Under the pieces are notes generated by a model. It had not been told where the DNA came from. It worked only from the letters and a program-made list of their open reading frames with translations, and made no database searches. A stretch of DNA of 64,000 nucleotides from Lepidurus packardi (lineage: Eukaryota > Arthropoda > Branchiopoda > Notostraca > Triopsidae), in the NCBI GenBank assembly GCA_023053545.1, contig JAKZAN010000047.1, forward strand, positions 1-64,000. The letters run 5' to 3'. A program made the position numbers and the translations under genes. Numbering within the stretch: position 1 is the first letter of the stretch; each line of letters opens with the position of its first letter. Shown one piece after another: positions 34,293 to 46,832 of this stretch.

Positions 34293-37020
34293 ATTAAGGA
34301 ATTAATTCAGTCCGTAAGGAATTAATTCAGTCCGTAAGGAATTATTTCAGTATGTAAGGAAATAATTCAGTCCGTAAGTAATTAATTCAGTCCGTAAGGA
34401 ATTAATTCAGTCCGTAAGGAATTAATTCAGTCTGTAATGGATTAATTAAGTCCGTAATGAATAAATTCAGTCCGTAAGGAATTAATAAAATCCGTACGGA
34501 ATTAATTCAGTTCGTAAGGAATTTATTTAGTCCGTAAGGAATTAATTCAGTCCGTAAGGAATTAATTCAGTCCGTAAGGAATTAATTCAGTCCGTAAGGA
34601 ATTAATTCAGTCAGTAAGGAATTAATTCAGTCCGTAAGGAATTAATTCAGTCCGTATGAAATTAATTCAGTCCGTAAGGAATTAACTCAGTCCGTAAGGA
34701 ATTAATTCAGTCCGTAATTAATTAATTCATTCCTTACGGAACTAATTAAGTCCATAAGGAATTAATTCAATCTGTAAGGATTTAATTAAGTCCGTAATGA
34801 ATTAATTCAGTCCGTAAGGAATTAATTCAGTCTTTAAGGAATTATTTCAGTCCGTAAAGAATTAATTCAGTCCGTAAGGAATTAATTCAGTTCGTAAGGA
34901 ATTAATAAAATCCGTACGGAATTAATTCAGTTCGTAAGGAATTTATTTAGTCCGTAAGGAATTAATTAAGTCCGTAAGGAATTAATTCAGTCCGTAAGGA
35001 ATTAATTCAGTCCGTAAGGAATTAATTCAGTCAGTAAGGAATTAATTAAGTCCGTAATGAATTAATTCAGTCCGTATGAAATTAATTCAGTCCGTAAGGA
35101 ATTAACTCAGTCCGTAAGGAATTAATTCAGTCCGTAAGGAATTATTTCAGTCCGTAATTAATTAATTCAGTCCGTAAGGAATTATTTCAGTCCGTAATTA
35201 ATTAATTCATTCCTTACGGAACTAATTAAGTCCATAAGGAATTAATTCAATCTGTAAGGATTTAATTAAGTCCGTAATGAATTAATTCAGTCCGTAAGGA
35301 ATTAATTCAGTCTTTAAGGAATTAATTCAGACCGTAAGGAATTAATTAAGTACGTAAGGAATTAATTAAGTCCGTAAGGAATTAATTCAGTCCGTAAGGA
35401 ATTAATTCAGTCCGTAAGGAATTAATTCAGTCCGTAAGGAATTAATTCAGTCAGCAAGGAATTAATTCAGTCCGTAAGGAATTAATTCAGTCCGTAAGGA
35501 ATTAATTCAGTCCGTAAGGAATTAATTCAGTCCGTAAGGAATAAGTTCAGTACGTTAGGAATTAATTCAGTCCGTAATCGATTAATTAAGTCCGTAATGA
35601 ATTAATTCAGTCCGTATGAAATTAATTTAGTCCGTAATGAATTAATTCAGTCCGAAAGGAATTAATTAAGGAATTAATTCAGTCCGTAAGGAATTAATTC
35701 AGTCCGTAATTAATTAATTCAGTCCGTAAGGAATTATTTCAGTACGTAAGGAATTAATTCAGTCCTTAAGGAATAACTTCAATACGTAAGGAAATAATTC
35801 AGTCTGTAATGGATTAATTAAGTCCGTAATGAATAAATTCAGTCCATAAGGAATTAATAAAATCCGTACGGAATTAATTCAGATCGTAAGGAATTTATTC
35901 AGTCCGTAAGGAATTAATAAAATCCGTACGGAATTAATTCAGTCCGTAAGGAATTAATAAAATCCTTACGGAATTAATTCAGACCGTAAGGAATTAATGA
36001 AGTACGTAAGGAATTAATTAAGTCCGAAAGGATTTAATTCAGTCCGTAAGGAATTAATTCAGTCTGTAAGGAATTAATTCAGTCCGTAAGGATTTAGTTC
36101 AGTCCGTCAGGTATTAATTCAGTCCGTAAGGAATTAATTCAGTCCGTAAGGAATTAATTCAGTCCGTAAGGAATTAATTCAGTCCGTAAGGAATAAGTTC
36201 AGTACGTAAGGAATTAATTCAGTCCGTAATCGATTAATTAAGTCCGTAATGAATTAATTCAGTCCGTAAGGAATTTATTCAGTCCGTAAGGAATTAATAA
36301 AATCCGTACGGAATTAATTCAGTTCGTAAGGAATTTATTCAGTCCGTAAGGAATTAATAAAATCCGTATGGAATTAATTCAGTCCGTAAGGAATTAATAA
36401 AATCCGTACGGAATTAATTCAGACCGTAAGGAATTAATAAAGTACGTAAGGAATTAATTAAGTCCGTAAGGAATTAATTCAGTCCGTAAGGAATTAATTC
36501 AGTCTGTAAGGAATTAATTCAGTCCGTAAGGAATTAATTCAGTCCGAAAGGAATTAATTCAGTCCGTAAGGAATTAATTCAGTCCGTAAGGATTTAATTC
36601 AGTCAGTAAGGAATTAATTCAGTCCGTAAAGAATTAATTCAGTCCGTAAGGAATTAATTCACTCCGTAAGGATTTAATTCAGTCCGTAAGGTATTAATTC
36701 AGTCCGTATGGAATTAATTCAGTCCGTAAGGAATTAATTCAGTCTGTAATGGATTAATTAAGTCCGTAATGAATAAATTCAGTCCGTAAGGAATTAATAA
36801 AATCCGTACGGAATTAATTCAGTTCGTAAGGAATTTATTCAGTCCGTAAGGAATTAATAAAATCCGTACGGAATTAATTCAGTCCGCAAGGAATTAATAA
36901 AATCCGTACGGAATTAATTCAGACCGTAAGGAATTAATTAAGTACGTAAGGAATTAATGAAGTCCGTAAGGAATTAATTCAGTCCGTAAGGAATTAATTC
37001 AGTCCGTAAGGAATTAATTC

Positions 37021-37060
37021 AGTCTGTAATGGATAAATGGATTAAGTCCGTAATCGATTA
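37021..37060 (+). repeat. Unit with 4-bp insertion
   Basis: GTAATGGATAAATGGATTAAG replaces the usual GTAATGGATTAATTAAG, adding 4 bp near 37033. It accounts for the 35665 to 37121 distance of 1456 bp, 4 more than 20n+12. It looks like a local duplication of ATGG with ATAA between the copies. This is the only 4-bp shift in the window. Confidence 0.85.
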
Positions 37061-38824
37061 ATTAAGTCCGTAATGAATTAATTCAGTCCGTATGAAATTA
37101 ATTCAGTCCGTAAGGAATTAATTAAGGAATTAATTCAGTCCGTAAGGAATTAATTCAGTCCGTAAGGAATTATTTCAGTATGTAAGGAAATAATTCAGTC
37201 CGTAAGTAATTAATTCAGTCCGTAAGGAATAACTTCAGTACGTAAAGAAATAATTCAGTCCGAAATGGATTAATTAAGTCCGTAATGAATTAATTCAGTC
37301 CGTAAGGAATTAATAAAATCCGTACGGAATTAATTCAGACCGTAAGGAATTAATTAAGTACGTAAGGAATTAATTAAGTCCGTAAGGAATTAATTCAGTC
37401 CGTAAGGAATTATTTCAGTCCGTAAGGAATTAATTCAGTCCGTAAGGAATTAGTTCAGTCAACAAGGAATTAATTCAGTCCTTAAGGAATTAATTCAGTC
37501 CGTAAGGAATTAATTCAGTCCGTAAGGAATTAATTCAGTCCGTAAGGAATTATTTCAGTACATAAGGAAATAATTCAGTCCGTAATGGATTAATTAAGTC
37601 CGTAATGAATTAATTCAGTGCGTAAGGAATTAATAAAATCCGTACGGAATTAATTCAGTCCGTAAGGAATTAATTCAGTCTGTAATGGATTAATTAAGTC
37701 CGTAATCGATTAATTAAGTCCGTAATGAATTACTTCAGTCCGTATGAAATTAATTCAGTCCGTAAGGAATTAATTAAGGAATTAATTCAGTCCGTAAGGA
37801 ATTAATTCAGTCCGTAAGGAATTATTTCAGTATGTAAGGAAATAATTCAGTCCGTAAGTAATTAATTCAGTCCGTAAGGAATAACTTCAGTACGTAAAGA
37901 AATAATTCAGTCCGAAATGGATTAATTAAGTCCGTAATGAATTAATTCAGTCCGTAAGGAATTAATAAAATCCGTACGGAATTAATTCAGACCGTAAGGA
38001 ATTAATTAAGTACGTAAGGAATTAACTAAGTCCGAAAGGAATTAATTCAGTCCGTAAGGAATTAATTCAGTCCGTAAGGATTTAATTCAGTCAGTAAGGA
38101 ATTAATTCAGTCCGTAAGGAATTAATTCAGTCCGTAAGGAATTAATTCAGTCCGTAAGGATTTAATTCAGTCCGTAATGAATAAATTCAGTCCGTAAGGA
38201 ATTAATAAAATCCGTACGGAATTAATTCAGTTCGTAAGGAATTTATTTAGTCCGTAAGGAATTAATAAAATCCGTACGGAATTAATTCAGTCCGTAAGGA
38301 ATTAATAAAATCCGTACGGAATTAATTCAGACCGTAAGGAATTAATTAAGTACGTAAGGAATTAATTAAGTCCGAAAGGAATTAATTCAGTCCGTAAGGA
38401 ATTAATTTAGTCCGTAAGGAATTAATTCAGTCCGTAAGGAATTAATTCAGTCAGTAAGGAATTAATTCAGTCCGTAAGGAATTAATTCAGTACGTAAGGA
38501 ATTAATTCAGTCCGTAAGGATTTAATTCAGTCCGTAAGGTATTAATTCAGTCCGTAAGGAATTTATTCAGTCCGTAAGGAATTAATAAAATCCGTACGGA
38601 ATTAATTCAGTACGTAAGGAATTAATAAAATCCGTACGGAATTAATTCAGACCGTAAGGAATTAATTAAGTACGTAAGGAATTAATTAAGTCCGTAAGGA
38701 ATTAATTCAGTCCGTAAGGAATTAATTCAGTCCGTATGAAATTAATTCAGTCCGTAATCGATTAATTAAGTCCGTAATGAATTAATTCAGTCCGTATGAA
38801 ATTAATTCAGTCCGTAAGGAATTA

Positions 38825-39876
38825 ATTAAGGAATTAATTCAGTCCGTAAGGAATTAATTCAGTCCGTAAGGAATTATTTCAGTATGTAAGGAAATAATTC
38901 AGTCCGTATGTAATTAATTCAGTCCGTAAGGAATAACTTCAGTACGTAAAGAAATAATTCAGTCCGTAATGGATTAATTAAGTCCGTAATGAATTAATTC
39001 AGTCCGTAAGGAATTAATAAAATCCGTACGGAATTAATTCAGACCGTAAGGAATTAATTAAGTACGTAAGGAATTAAGTAAGTCCGAAAGGAATTAATTC
39101 AGTCCGTAAGGAATTAATTCAGTCCGTAAGGATTTAATTCAGACAGTAAGGAATTAATTCAGTCCGTAAGGAATTAATTCAGTCCGTAAGGAATTAATTC
39201 AGTCCGTAAGGAATTAATTCAGTCCGTAAGGAATTAATTCAGTCTGTAATGGATTAATTAATTCCGTAATGAATAAATTCAGTCCGTAAGGAATTAATAA
39301 AATCCGTACGGAATTAATTCAGTTCGTAAGGAATTCATTTAGCCCGTAAGGAATTAATAAAATCCGTACGGAATTAATTCAGACCGTAAGGAATTAATTA
39401 AGTACGTAAGGAATTAATTAAGTCCGAAAGGAATTAATTCAGTCCGTAAGGAATTAATTTAGTCCGTAAGGAATTAATTCAGTCCGTAAGGAATTAATTC
39501 AGTCAGTAAGGAATTAATTCAGTCCGTAAGGAATTAATTCAGTCCGTAAGGAATTAATTCAGTCCGTAAGGATTTAATTCAGTCCGTAAGGTATTAATTC
39601 AGTCCGTAAGGAATTTATTCAGTCCGTAAGGAATTTATTCAGTCCGTAAGGAATTAATAAAATCCGTACGGAATTAATTCAGTACGTAAGGAATTAATAA
39701 AATCCGTACGGAATTAATTCAGACCGTAAGGAATTAATTAAGTACGTAAGGAATTAATTAAGTCCGTAAGGAATTAATTCAGTCCGTAAGGAATTCATTT
39801 AGTCCGTAAGGAATTAATTCAGTCCGTAATGAATTAATTCAGTCCGTATGAAATTAATTCAGTCCGTAAGGAATTA
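38825..39876 (+). repeat. 1052-bp higher-order block
   Basis: Bounded by 12-bp units. It is a shorter relative of 31397-32508 with the shared TCAGACAGTAAGG unit (39141) and private changes AAGTAAGTCCGAAAGG (near 39078) and CATTTAGCCCGTAAGG (near 39350). Confidence 0.72.
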
Positions 39877-41840
39877 ATTAAGGAATTAATTCAGTCCGTA
39901 AGGAATTAATTCAGTCCGTAAGGAATTATTTCAGTATGTAAGGAAATAATTCAGTCCGTAAGTAATTAATTCAGTCCGTAAGGAATAACTTCAGTACGTA
40001 AAGAAATAATTCAGTCCGTAATGGATTAATTAAGTCCGTAATGAATTAATTCAGTCCGTAAGGAATTAATAAAATCCGTACGGAATTAATTCAGACCGTA
40101 AGGAATTAATTAAGTACGTAAGGAATTAACTAAGTCCGAAAGGAATTAATTCAGTCCGTAAGGAATTAATTCAATCCGTAAGGATTTAATTCAGTCAGTA
40201 AGGAATTAATTCAGTCCGTAAGGAATTAATTCAGTCCGTAAGGAATTAATTCAGTCCGTAAGGATTTAATTCAGTCCGTAAGGTATTAATTCAGTCCGTA
40301 AGGAATTAATTCAGTCCGTAAGGAATTAATTCAGTCTGTAATGGATTAATTAAGTCCGTAATGAATAAATTCAGTCCGTAAGGAATTAATAAAATCCGTA
40401 CGGAATTAATTCAGTTCGTAAGGAATTTATTCAGTCCGTAAGGAATTAATAAAATCCGTACGGAATTAATTCAGTCCATAAGGAATTAATAAAATCCGTA
40501 CGGAATTAATTCAGACCGTAAGGAATTAATTAAGTACGTAAGGAATTAATTAAGTCCGTAAGGAATTAATTCAGTCCGTAAGGAATTAATTTAGTCCGTA
40601 AGGAATTAATTCAGTCCGTAAGGAATTTATTAAGTCAGTAAGGAATTAATTCAGTCCGTAAGGAATTAATTCAGTCCGTAAGGAATTAATTCAGTCCGTA
40701 AGGATTTAATTCAGTCCGTAAGGTATTAATTCAGTCCGTAAGGAATTAATTCAGTCCGTAAGGAATTAATTCAGTCCGTAAGGAATTAATTCAGTCCGTA
40801 AGGATTTAATTCAGTCCGTAAGGTATTAATTCAGTCCGTAAGGAATTAAGTCAGTCCGTATGAAATTAATTCAGTCCGTAAGGAATTAATTAAGGAATTA
40901 ATTCAGTCCGTAAGGAATTAATTCAGTCCGTAAGGAATTATTTCAGTATGTAAGGAAATAATTCAGTCCGTAAGTAATTAATTCAGTCCGTAAGGAATAA
41001 CTTCAGTACGTAAAGAAATAATTCAGTCCGTAATGGATTAATTAAGTCCGTAATGAATTAATTCAGTCCGTTAGGAATTAATAAAGTCCGTAAGGAATTA
41101 ATAAAATCCGTACGGAATTAATTCAGACCGTAAGGAATTAATTAAGTACGTAAGGAATTAACTAAGTCCGAAAGGAATTAATTCAGTCCGTAAGGAATTA
41201 ATTCAATCCGTAAGGATTTAATTCAGTCAGTAAGGAATTAATTCAGTCCGTAAGGAATTAATTCAGTCCGTAAGGAATTAATTCAGTCCGTAAGGATTTA
41301 ATTCAGTCCGTAAGGTATTAATTCAGTCCGTAAGGAATTAATTCAGTCCGTAAGGAATTAATTCAGTCTGTAATGGATTAATTAAGTCCGTAATGAATAA
41401 ATTCAGTCCGTAAGGAATTAATAAAATCCGTACGGAATTAATTCAGTTCGTAAGGAATTTATTCAGTCCGTAAGGAATTAATAAAATCCGTACGGAATTA
41501 ATTCAGTCCATAAGGAATTAATAAAATCCGTACGGAATTAATTCAGACCGTAAGGAATTAATTAAGTACGTAAGGAATTAATTAAGTCCGTAAGGAATTA
41601 ATTCAGTCCGTAAGGAATTAATTTAGTCCGTAAGGAATTAATTCAGTCCGTAAGGAATTTATTAAGTCAGTAAGGAATTAATTCAGTCCGTAAGGAATTA
41701 ATTCAGTCCGTAAGGAATTAATTCAGTCCGTAAGGATTTAATTCAGTCCGTAAGGTATTAATTCAGTCCGTAAGGAATTAATTCAGTCCGTAAGGAATTA
41801 ATTCAGTCCGTATGAAATTAATTCAGTCCGTAAGGAATTA
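39877..41840 (+). repeat. Tandem pair of about 1-kb blocks
   Basis: 39877-40888 (1012 bp) and 40889-41840 (952 bp) are copies. TTCAATCCGTAAGGATTT is at 40169 and 41201, 1032 bp apart; the extra 20 bp is one added unit (ATAAAGTCC) near 41085 in the second copy. The second copy lacks a four-monomer repeat that the first has near 40.75-40.85 kb, which shortens it. Confidence 0.8.
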
Positions 41841-42940
41841 ATTAAGGAATTAATTCAGTCCGTAAGGAATTAATAAAATCCGTACGGAATTAATTCAGAA
41901 CGTAAGGAATTAATTAAGTACGTAAGGAATTAATTAAGTCCGTAAGGAATTAATTCAGTCCGTAAGGAATTAATTCAGTCCGTAAGGAATTAATTCAGTC
42001 CGTAAGGAATTAATTCAGTCAGTAAGGAATTAATTCAGTCCGTAAGGAATTAATTCAGTAAGTAAGGAATTAATTCAGTCCGTAAGTATTTAATTCAGTC
42101 CGTCAGGTATTAATTCAGTCCGTAAGGAATTAATTCAGTCCGTAAGGAATTAATTCAGTCCGTAAGGAATTAATTCAGTCCGTAAGGAATAAGTTCAGTA
42201 CGTAAGGAATTAATTCAGTCCGTAATCGATTAATTAAGTCCGTAATGAATTAATTCAGTCCGTATGAAATTAATTCAGTCCGTAAGGAATTAATTAAGGA
42301 ATTAATTCAGTCCGTAAGGAATTAATTCAGTCCGCAAGGAATTATTTCAGTACGTAAGGAAATAATTCAGTCCGTAATGAATTAATTCAGTCCGTAAGGA
42401 ATTAATAAAATCCGTACGGAATTAATTCAGACCGTAAGGAATTAATTAAGTACGTAAGGATTTTATTCAGTCCGTAAGGTATTAATTCAGTCCGTAAGGA
42501 ATTAATTCAGTCCGTAAGGAATTAATTCAGTCTGTAATGGATTAATTAAGTCCGTAATGAATAAATTCAGTCCGTAAGGAATTAATAAAATCCGTACGGA
42601 ATTAATTCAGTTCGTAAGGAATTTATTCAGTCCGTAAGGAATTAATGAAATCCGTACGGAATTAATTCAGTCCGTAAGGAATTAATAAAATCCGTACGGA
42701 ATTAATTCAGACCGTAAGGAATTAATTAAGTACGTAAGGAATTAATTAAGTCCGTAAGGAATTAATTCAGTCCGTAAGGAATTAATTTAGTCCGTAAGGA
42801 ATTAATTCAGTCCGTAAGGAATTTATTAAGTCAGTAAGGAATTAATTCAGTCCGTAAGGAATTAATTCAGTCCGTAAGGAATTAATTCAGTCCGTAAGGA
42901 TTTAATTCAGTCCGTAAGGTATTAATTCAGTCCGTAAGGA
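41661..42940 (+). repeat. 1676-bp-offset block, copy 1
   Basis: Matches about 43337-44616. Landmarks at 1676 bp: the rare CGTAAGTATT unit 42081/43757 and 12-bp units 41841/43517 and 42293/43969. It includes the CCGCAAGG unit and the shared AGGATTTTATTCAG unit. Confidence 0.8.
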
Positions 42941-43336
42941 ATTAATTCAGTCCGTAAGGAATTAATTCAGTCCGTAAGGAATTAATTCAGTCCGTAAGGA
43001 TTTAATTCAGTCCGTAAGGTATTAATTCAGTCCGTAAGGAATTAAGTCAGTCCGTAAGGAATTAATTCAGTCCGTATGAAATTAATTCAGTCCGTAAGGA
43101 ATTAATTAAGGAATTAATTCAGTCCGTATGGAATTAATTCAGTCCGTAAGGAATAACTTCAGTACGTAAGGAAATAATTCAGTCCGTAATGGATTAATTA
43201 AGTCCGTAATGAATTAATTCAGTCCGTAAGGAATTAATAAAATCCGTACGGAATTAATTCAGGCCGTAAGGAATTAATTCAGTCCGTAAGGAATTAATTC
43301 AGTCCGTAAGGAATTAATTCAGTCCGTAAGGAATTA

Positions 43337-44616
43337 ATTCAGTCAGTAAGGAATTAATTCAGTCCGTAAGGAATTAATTCAGTCCGTAAGGAATTAATTC
43401 AGTCCGTAAGGATTTAATTCAGTCCGTAAGGTATTAATTCAGTCCGTAAGGAATTAATTCAGTCCGTAAGGAATTAATTCAGTCCGTATGAAATTAATTC
43501 AGTCCGTAAGGAATTAATTAAGGAATTAATTCAGTCCGTAAGGAATTAATAAAATCCGTACGGAATTAATTCAGAACGTAAGGAATTAATTAAGTACGTA
43601 AGGAATTAATTAAGTCCGTAAGGAATTAATTCAGTCCGTAAGGAATTAATTCAGTCCGTAAGGAATTAATTCAGTCCGTAAGGAATTAATTCAGTCAGTA
43701 AGGAATTAATTCAGTCCGTAAGGAATTAATTCAGTAAGTAAGGAATTAATTCAGTCCGTAAGTATTTAATTCAGTCCGTCAGGTATTAATTCAGTCCGTA
43801 AGGAATTAATTCAGTCCGTAAGGAATTAATTCAGTCCGTAAGGAATTAATTCAGTCCGTAAGGAATAAGTTCAGTACGTAAGGAATTAATTCAGTCCGTA
43901 ATCGATTAATTAAGTCCGTAATGAATTAATTCAGTCCGTATGAAATTAATTCAGTCCGTAAGGAATTAATTAAGGAATTAATTCAGTCCGTAAGGAATTA
44001 ATTCAGTCCGCAAGGAATTATTTCAGTACGTAAGGAAATAATTCAGTCCGTAATGAATTAATTCAGTCCGTAAGGAATTAATAAAATCCGTACGGAATTA
44101 ATTCAGTACGTAAGGAATTAATTAAGTACGTAAGGATTTTATTCAGTCCGTAAGGTATTAATTCAGTCCGTAAGGAATTAATTCAGTCCGTAAGGAATTA
44201 ATTCAGTCTGTAATGGATTAATTAAGTCCGTAATGAATAAATTCAGTCCGTAAGGAATTAATAAAATCCGTACGGAATTAATTCAGTTCGTAAGGAATTT
44301 ATTCAGTCCGTAAGGAATTAATGAAATCCGTACGGAATTAATTCAGTCCGTAAGGAATTAATAAAATCCGTACGGAATTAATTCAGACCGTAAGGAATTA
44401 ATTAAGTACGTAAGGAATTAATTAAGTCCGTAAGGAATTAATTCAGTCCGTAAGGAATTAATTTAGTCCGTAAGGAATTAATTCAGTCCGTAAGGAATTA
44501 ATTCAGTCAGTAAGGAATTAATTCAGTCCGTAATTAATTAATTCAGTCCGTAAGGAATTAATTCAGTCCGTAAGGATTTAATTCAGTCCGTAAGGTATTA
44601 ATTCAGTCCGTAGGGA
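43337..44616 (+). repeat. 1676-bp-offset block, copy 2
   Basis: Second copy of 41661-42940. It diverges at the right end, where GTAGGGAATTTATTCAG follows the AAGGTATTA unit, and leads into the 1992-bp higher-order repeats. Confidence 0.78.
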
Positions 44617-44840
44617 ATTTATTCAGTCCGTAAGGAATTAATAAAATCCGTACGGAATTAATTCAGTACGTAAGGAATTAATAAAATCCGTACGGAATTA
44701 ATTCAGACCGTAAGGAATTATTTAAGTACGTAAGGAATTAATTAAGTCCGTAAGGAATTAATTCAGTCCGTAAGGAATTAATTCAGTCCGTAAGGAATTA
44801 ATTCAGTCCGTATGAAATTAATTCAGTCCGTAAGGAATTA

Positions 44841-46832
44841 ATTAAGGAATTAATTCAGTCCGTAAGGAATTAATTCAGTCCGTAAGGAATTATTTCAGTA
44901 TGTAAGGAAATAATTCAGTCCGTAAGTAATTAATTCAGTCCGTAAGGAATAACTTCAGTACGTAAAGAAATAATTCAGTCCGAAATGGATTAATTAAGTC
45001 CGTAATGAATTAATTCAGTCCGTAAGGAATTAATAAAATCCGTACGGAATTAATTCAGACCGTAAGGAATTAATTAAGTACGTAAGGAATTAACTAAGTC
45101 CGAAAGGAATTAATTCAGTCCGTAAGGAATTAATTCAGTCCGTAAGGATTTAATTCAGTCAGTAAGGAATTAATTCAGTCCGTAAGGAATTAATTCAGTC
45201 CGTAAGGAATTAATTCAGTCCGTAAGGATTTAATTCAGTCCGTAAGGTATTAATTCAGTCCGTAAGGAATTAATTCAGTCCGTAAGGAATTAATTCAGTC
45301 TCTAATGGATTAATTAAGTCCGTAATGAATAAATTCAGTCCGTAAGGAATTAATAAAATCCGTACGGAATTAATTCAGTTCGTAAGGAATTTATTTAGTC
45401 CGTAAGGAATTAATAAAATCCGTACGGAATTAATTCAGTCCGTAAGGAATTAATAAAATCCGTACGGAATTAATTCAGACCGTAAGGAATTAATTCAGTC
45501 CGTAAGGAATTAATTCAGTCTGTAATGGATTAATTAAGTCCGTAATGAATAAATTCAGTCCGTAAGGAATTAATAAAATCCGTACGGAATTAATTCAGTT
45601 CGTAAGGAATTTATTTAGTCCGTAAGGAATTAATAAAATCCGTACGGAATTAATTCAGTCCGTAAGGAATTAATAAAATCCGTACGGAATTAATTCAGTC
45701 CGTAAGGAATTAATTCAGTCCGTAAGGAATTAATTCAGTCCGTAAGGATTTTATTCAGTCCGTAAGGTATTAATTCAGTCCGTAAGGAATTAATTCAGTC
45801 CGTAAGGAATTAATTCAGTCTGTAATGGATTAATTAAGTCCGTAATGAATAAATTCAGTCCGTAAGGAATTAATAAAATCCGTACGGAATTAATTCAGTT
45901 CGTAAGGAATTTATTCAGTCCGTAAGGAATTAATGAAATCCGTACGGAATTAATTCAGTCCGTAAGGAATTAATGAAATCCGTGCGGAATTAATTCAGAC
46001 CGTAAGGAATTAATTAAGTACGTAAGGAATTAATTAAGTCCGTAAGGAATTAATTCAGTCCGTAAGGAATTAATTTAGTCCGTAAGGAATTAATTCAGTC
46101 CGTAAGGAATTAATTCAGTCAGTAAGGAATTAATTCAGTCCGTAAGGAATTAATTCAGTCCGTAAGGAATTAATTCAGTCCGTAAGGATTTAATTCAGTC
46201 CGTAAGGTATTAATTCAGTCCGTAAGGAATTTATTCAGTCCGTAAGGAATTAATAAAATCCGTACGGAATTAATTCAGTTCGTAAGGAATTTATTCAGTC
46301 CGTAAGGAATTAATGAAATCCGTACGGAATTAATTCAGTCCGTAAGGAATTAATAAAATCCGTACGGAATTAATTCAGACCGTAAGGAATTAATTAAGTA
46401 CGTAAGGAATTAATTAAGTCCGTAAGGAATTAATTCAGTCCGTAAGGAATTAATTTAGTCCGTAAGGAATTAATTCAGTCCGTAAGGAATTAATTCAGTC
46501 AGTAAGGAATTAATTCAGTCCGTAATTAATTAATTCAGTCCGTAAGGAATTAATTCAGTCCGTAAGGATTTAATTCAGTCCGTAAGGTATTAATTCAGTC
46601 CGTAAGGAATTTATTCAGTCCGTAAGGAATTAATAAAATCCGTACGGAATTAATTCAGTACGTAAGGAATTAATAAAATCCGTACGGAATTAATTCAGAC
46701 CGTAAGGAATTATTTAAGTACGTAAGGAATTAATTAAGTCCGTAAGGAATTAATTCAGTCCGTAAGGAATTAATTCAGTCCGTAAGGAATTAATTCAGTC
46801 CGTATGAAATTAATTCAGTCCGTAAGGAATTA
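44841..46832 (+). repeat. 1992-bp higher-order repeat, copy 1
   Basis: 99 monomers plus one 12-bp unit, opening at the 12-bp unit. Order: two consensus-type units, TTTCAGTATG, AAGTAATTA, AATAA, CTTCAGTACG...AAAG, CCGAAATGG, ATGAATTA and so on, closing with TATGAAATTA and a consensus unit. Landmarks repeated at exactly 1992 bp: TCTCTAATGG 45299/47291/49283 and CGTGCGG 45981/47973/49965. It contains an internal 380-bp repeat (45881-46260 against 46261-46640). Confidence 0.92.

Larger units (their letters stand above)
101..35224 (-). repeat. Inverted-looking monomers, 19 copies in the left 35 kb
   Basis: Unit ATTCATTCCTTACGGAACTA (or near variants) contains ATTCCTTACGGA, the exact reverse complement of the consensus core TCCGTAAGGAAT. 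Starts of the 20-bp units: 101, 5998, 7409, 8081, 8961, 9293, 10173, 12485, 18512, 20942, 21442, 25065, 26395, 26895, 27415, 29565, 30065, 34725, 35205. All follow an AT-rich unit containing TTAATTAATT and are followed by AAGTCCATAAGG/ATGAATTA. Compared position by position, the unit differs from the consensus at 4 of 20 bases in either orientation, because the monomer is nearly palindromic. A true inversion and four point mutations therefore cannot be told apart from one unit. Confidence 0.85.
17841..35664 (+). repeat. Middle satellite domain (mixed variants)
   Basis: This part combines left-domain elements (inverted-looking monomers, 19-bp AATAAATCCTAAAG units, TTAATTAATTA units) with right-domain elements (the TTTCAGTATGTAAGG, TCCGTAAGTAATTA and CTTCAGTACGTAAAG trio after each 12-bp unit). 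It is built from large duplicated blocks: about 15.8-18.85 kb reappears at 22.85-25.4 kb, about 19.9-21.7 kb at 25.4-27.1 kb, and 25.7-27.1 kb again at 28.9-30.3 kb. From about 31.2 kb a further variant, TTTATTTAGTCC, appears and continues into the right domain. Confidence 0.65.
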
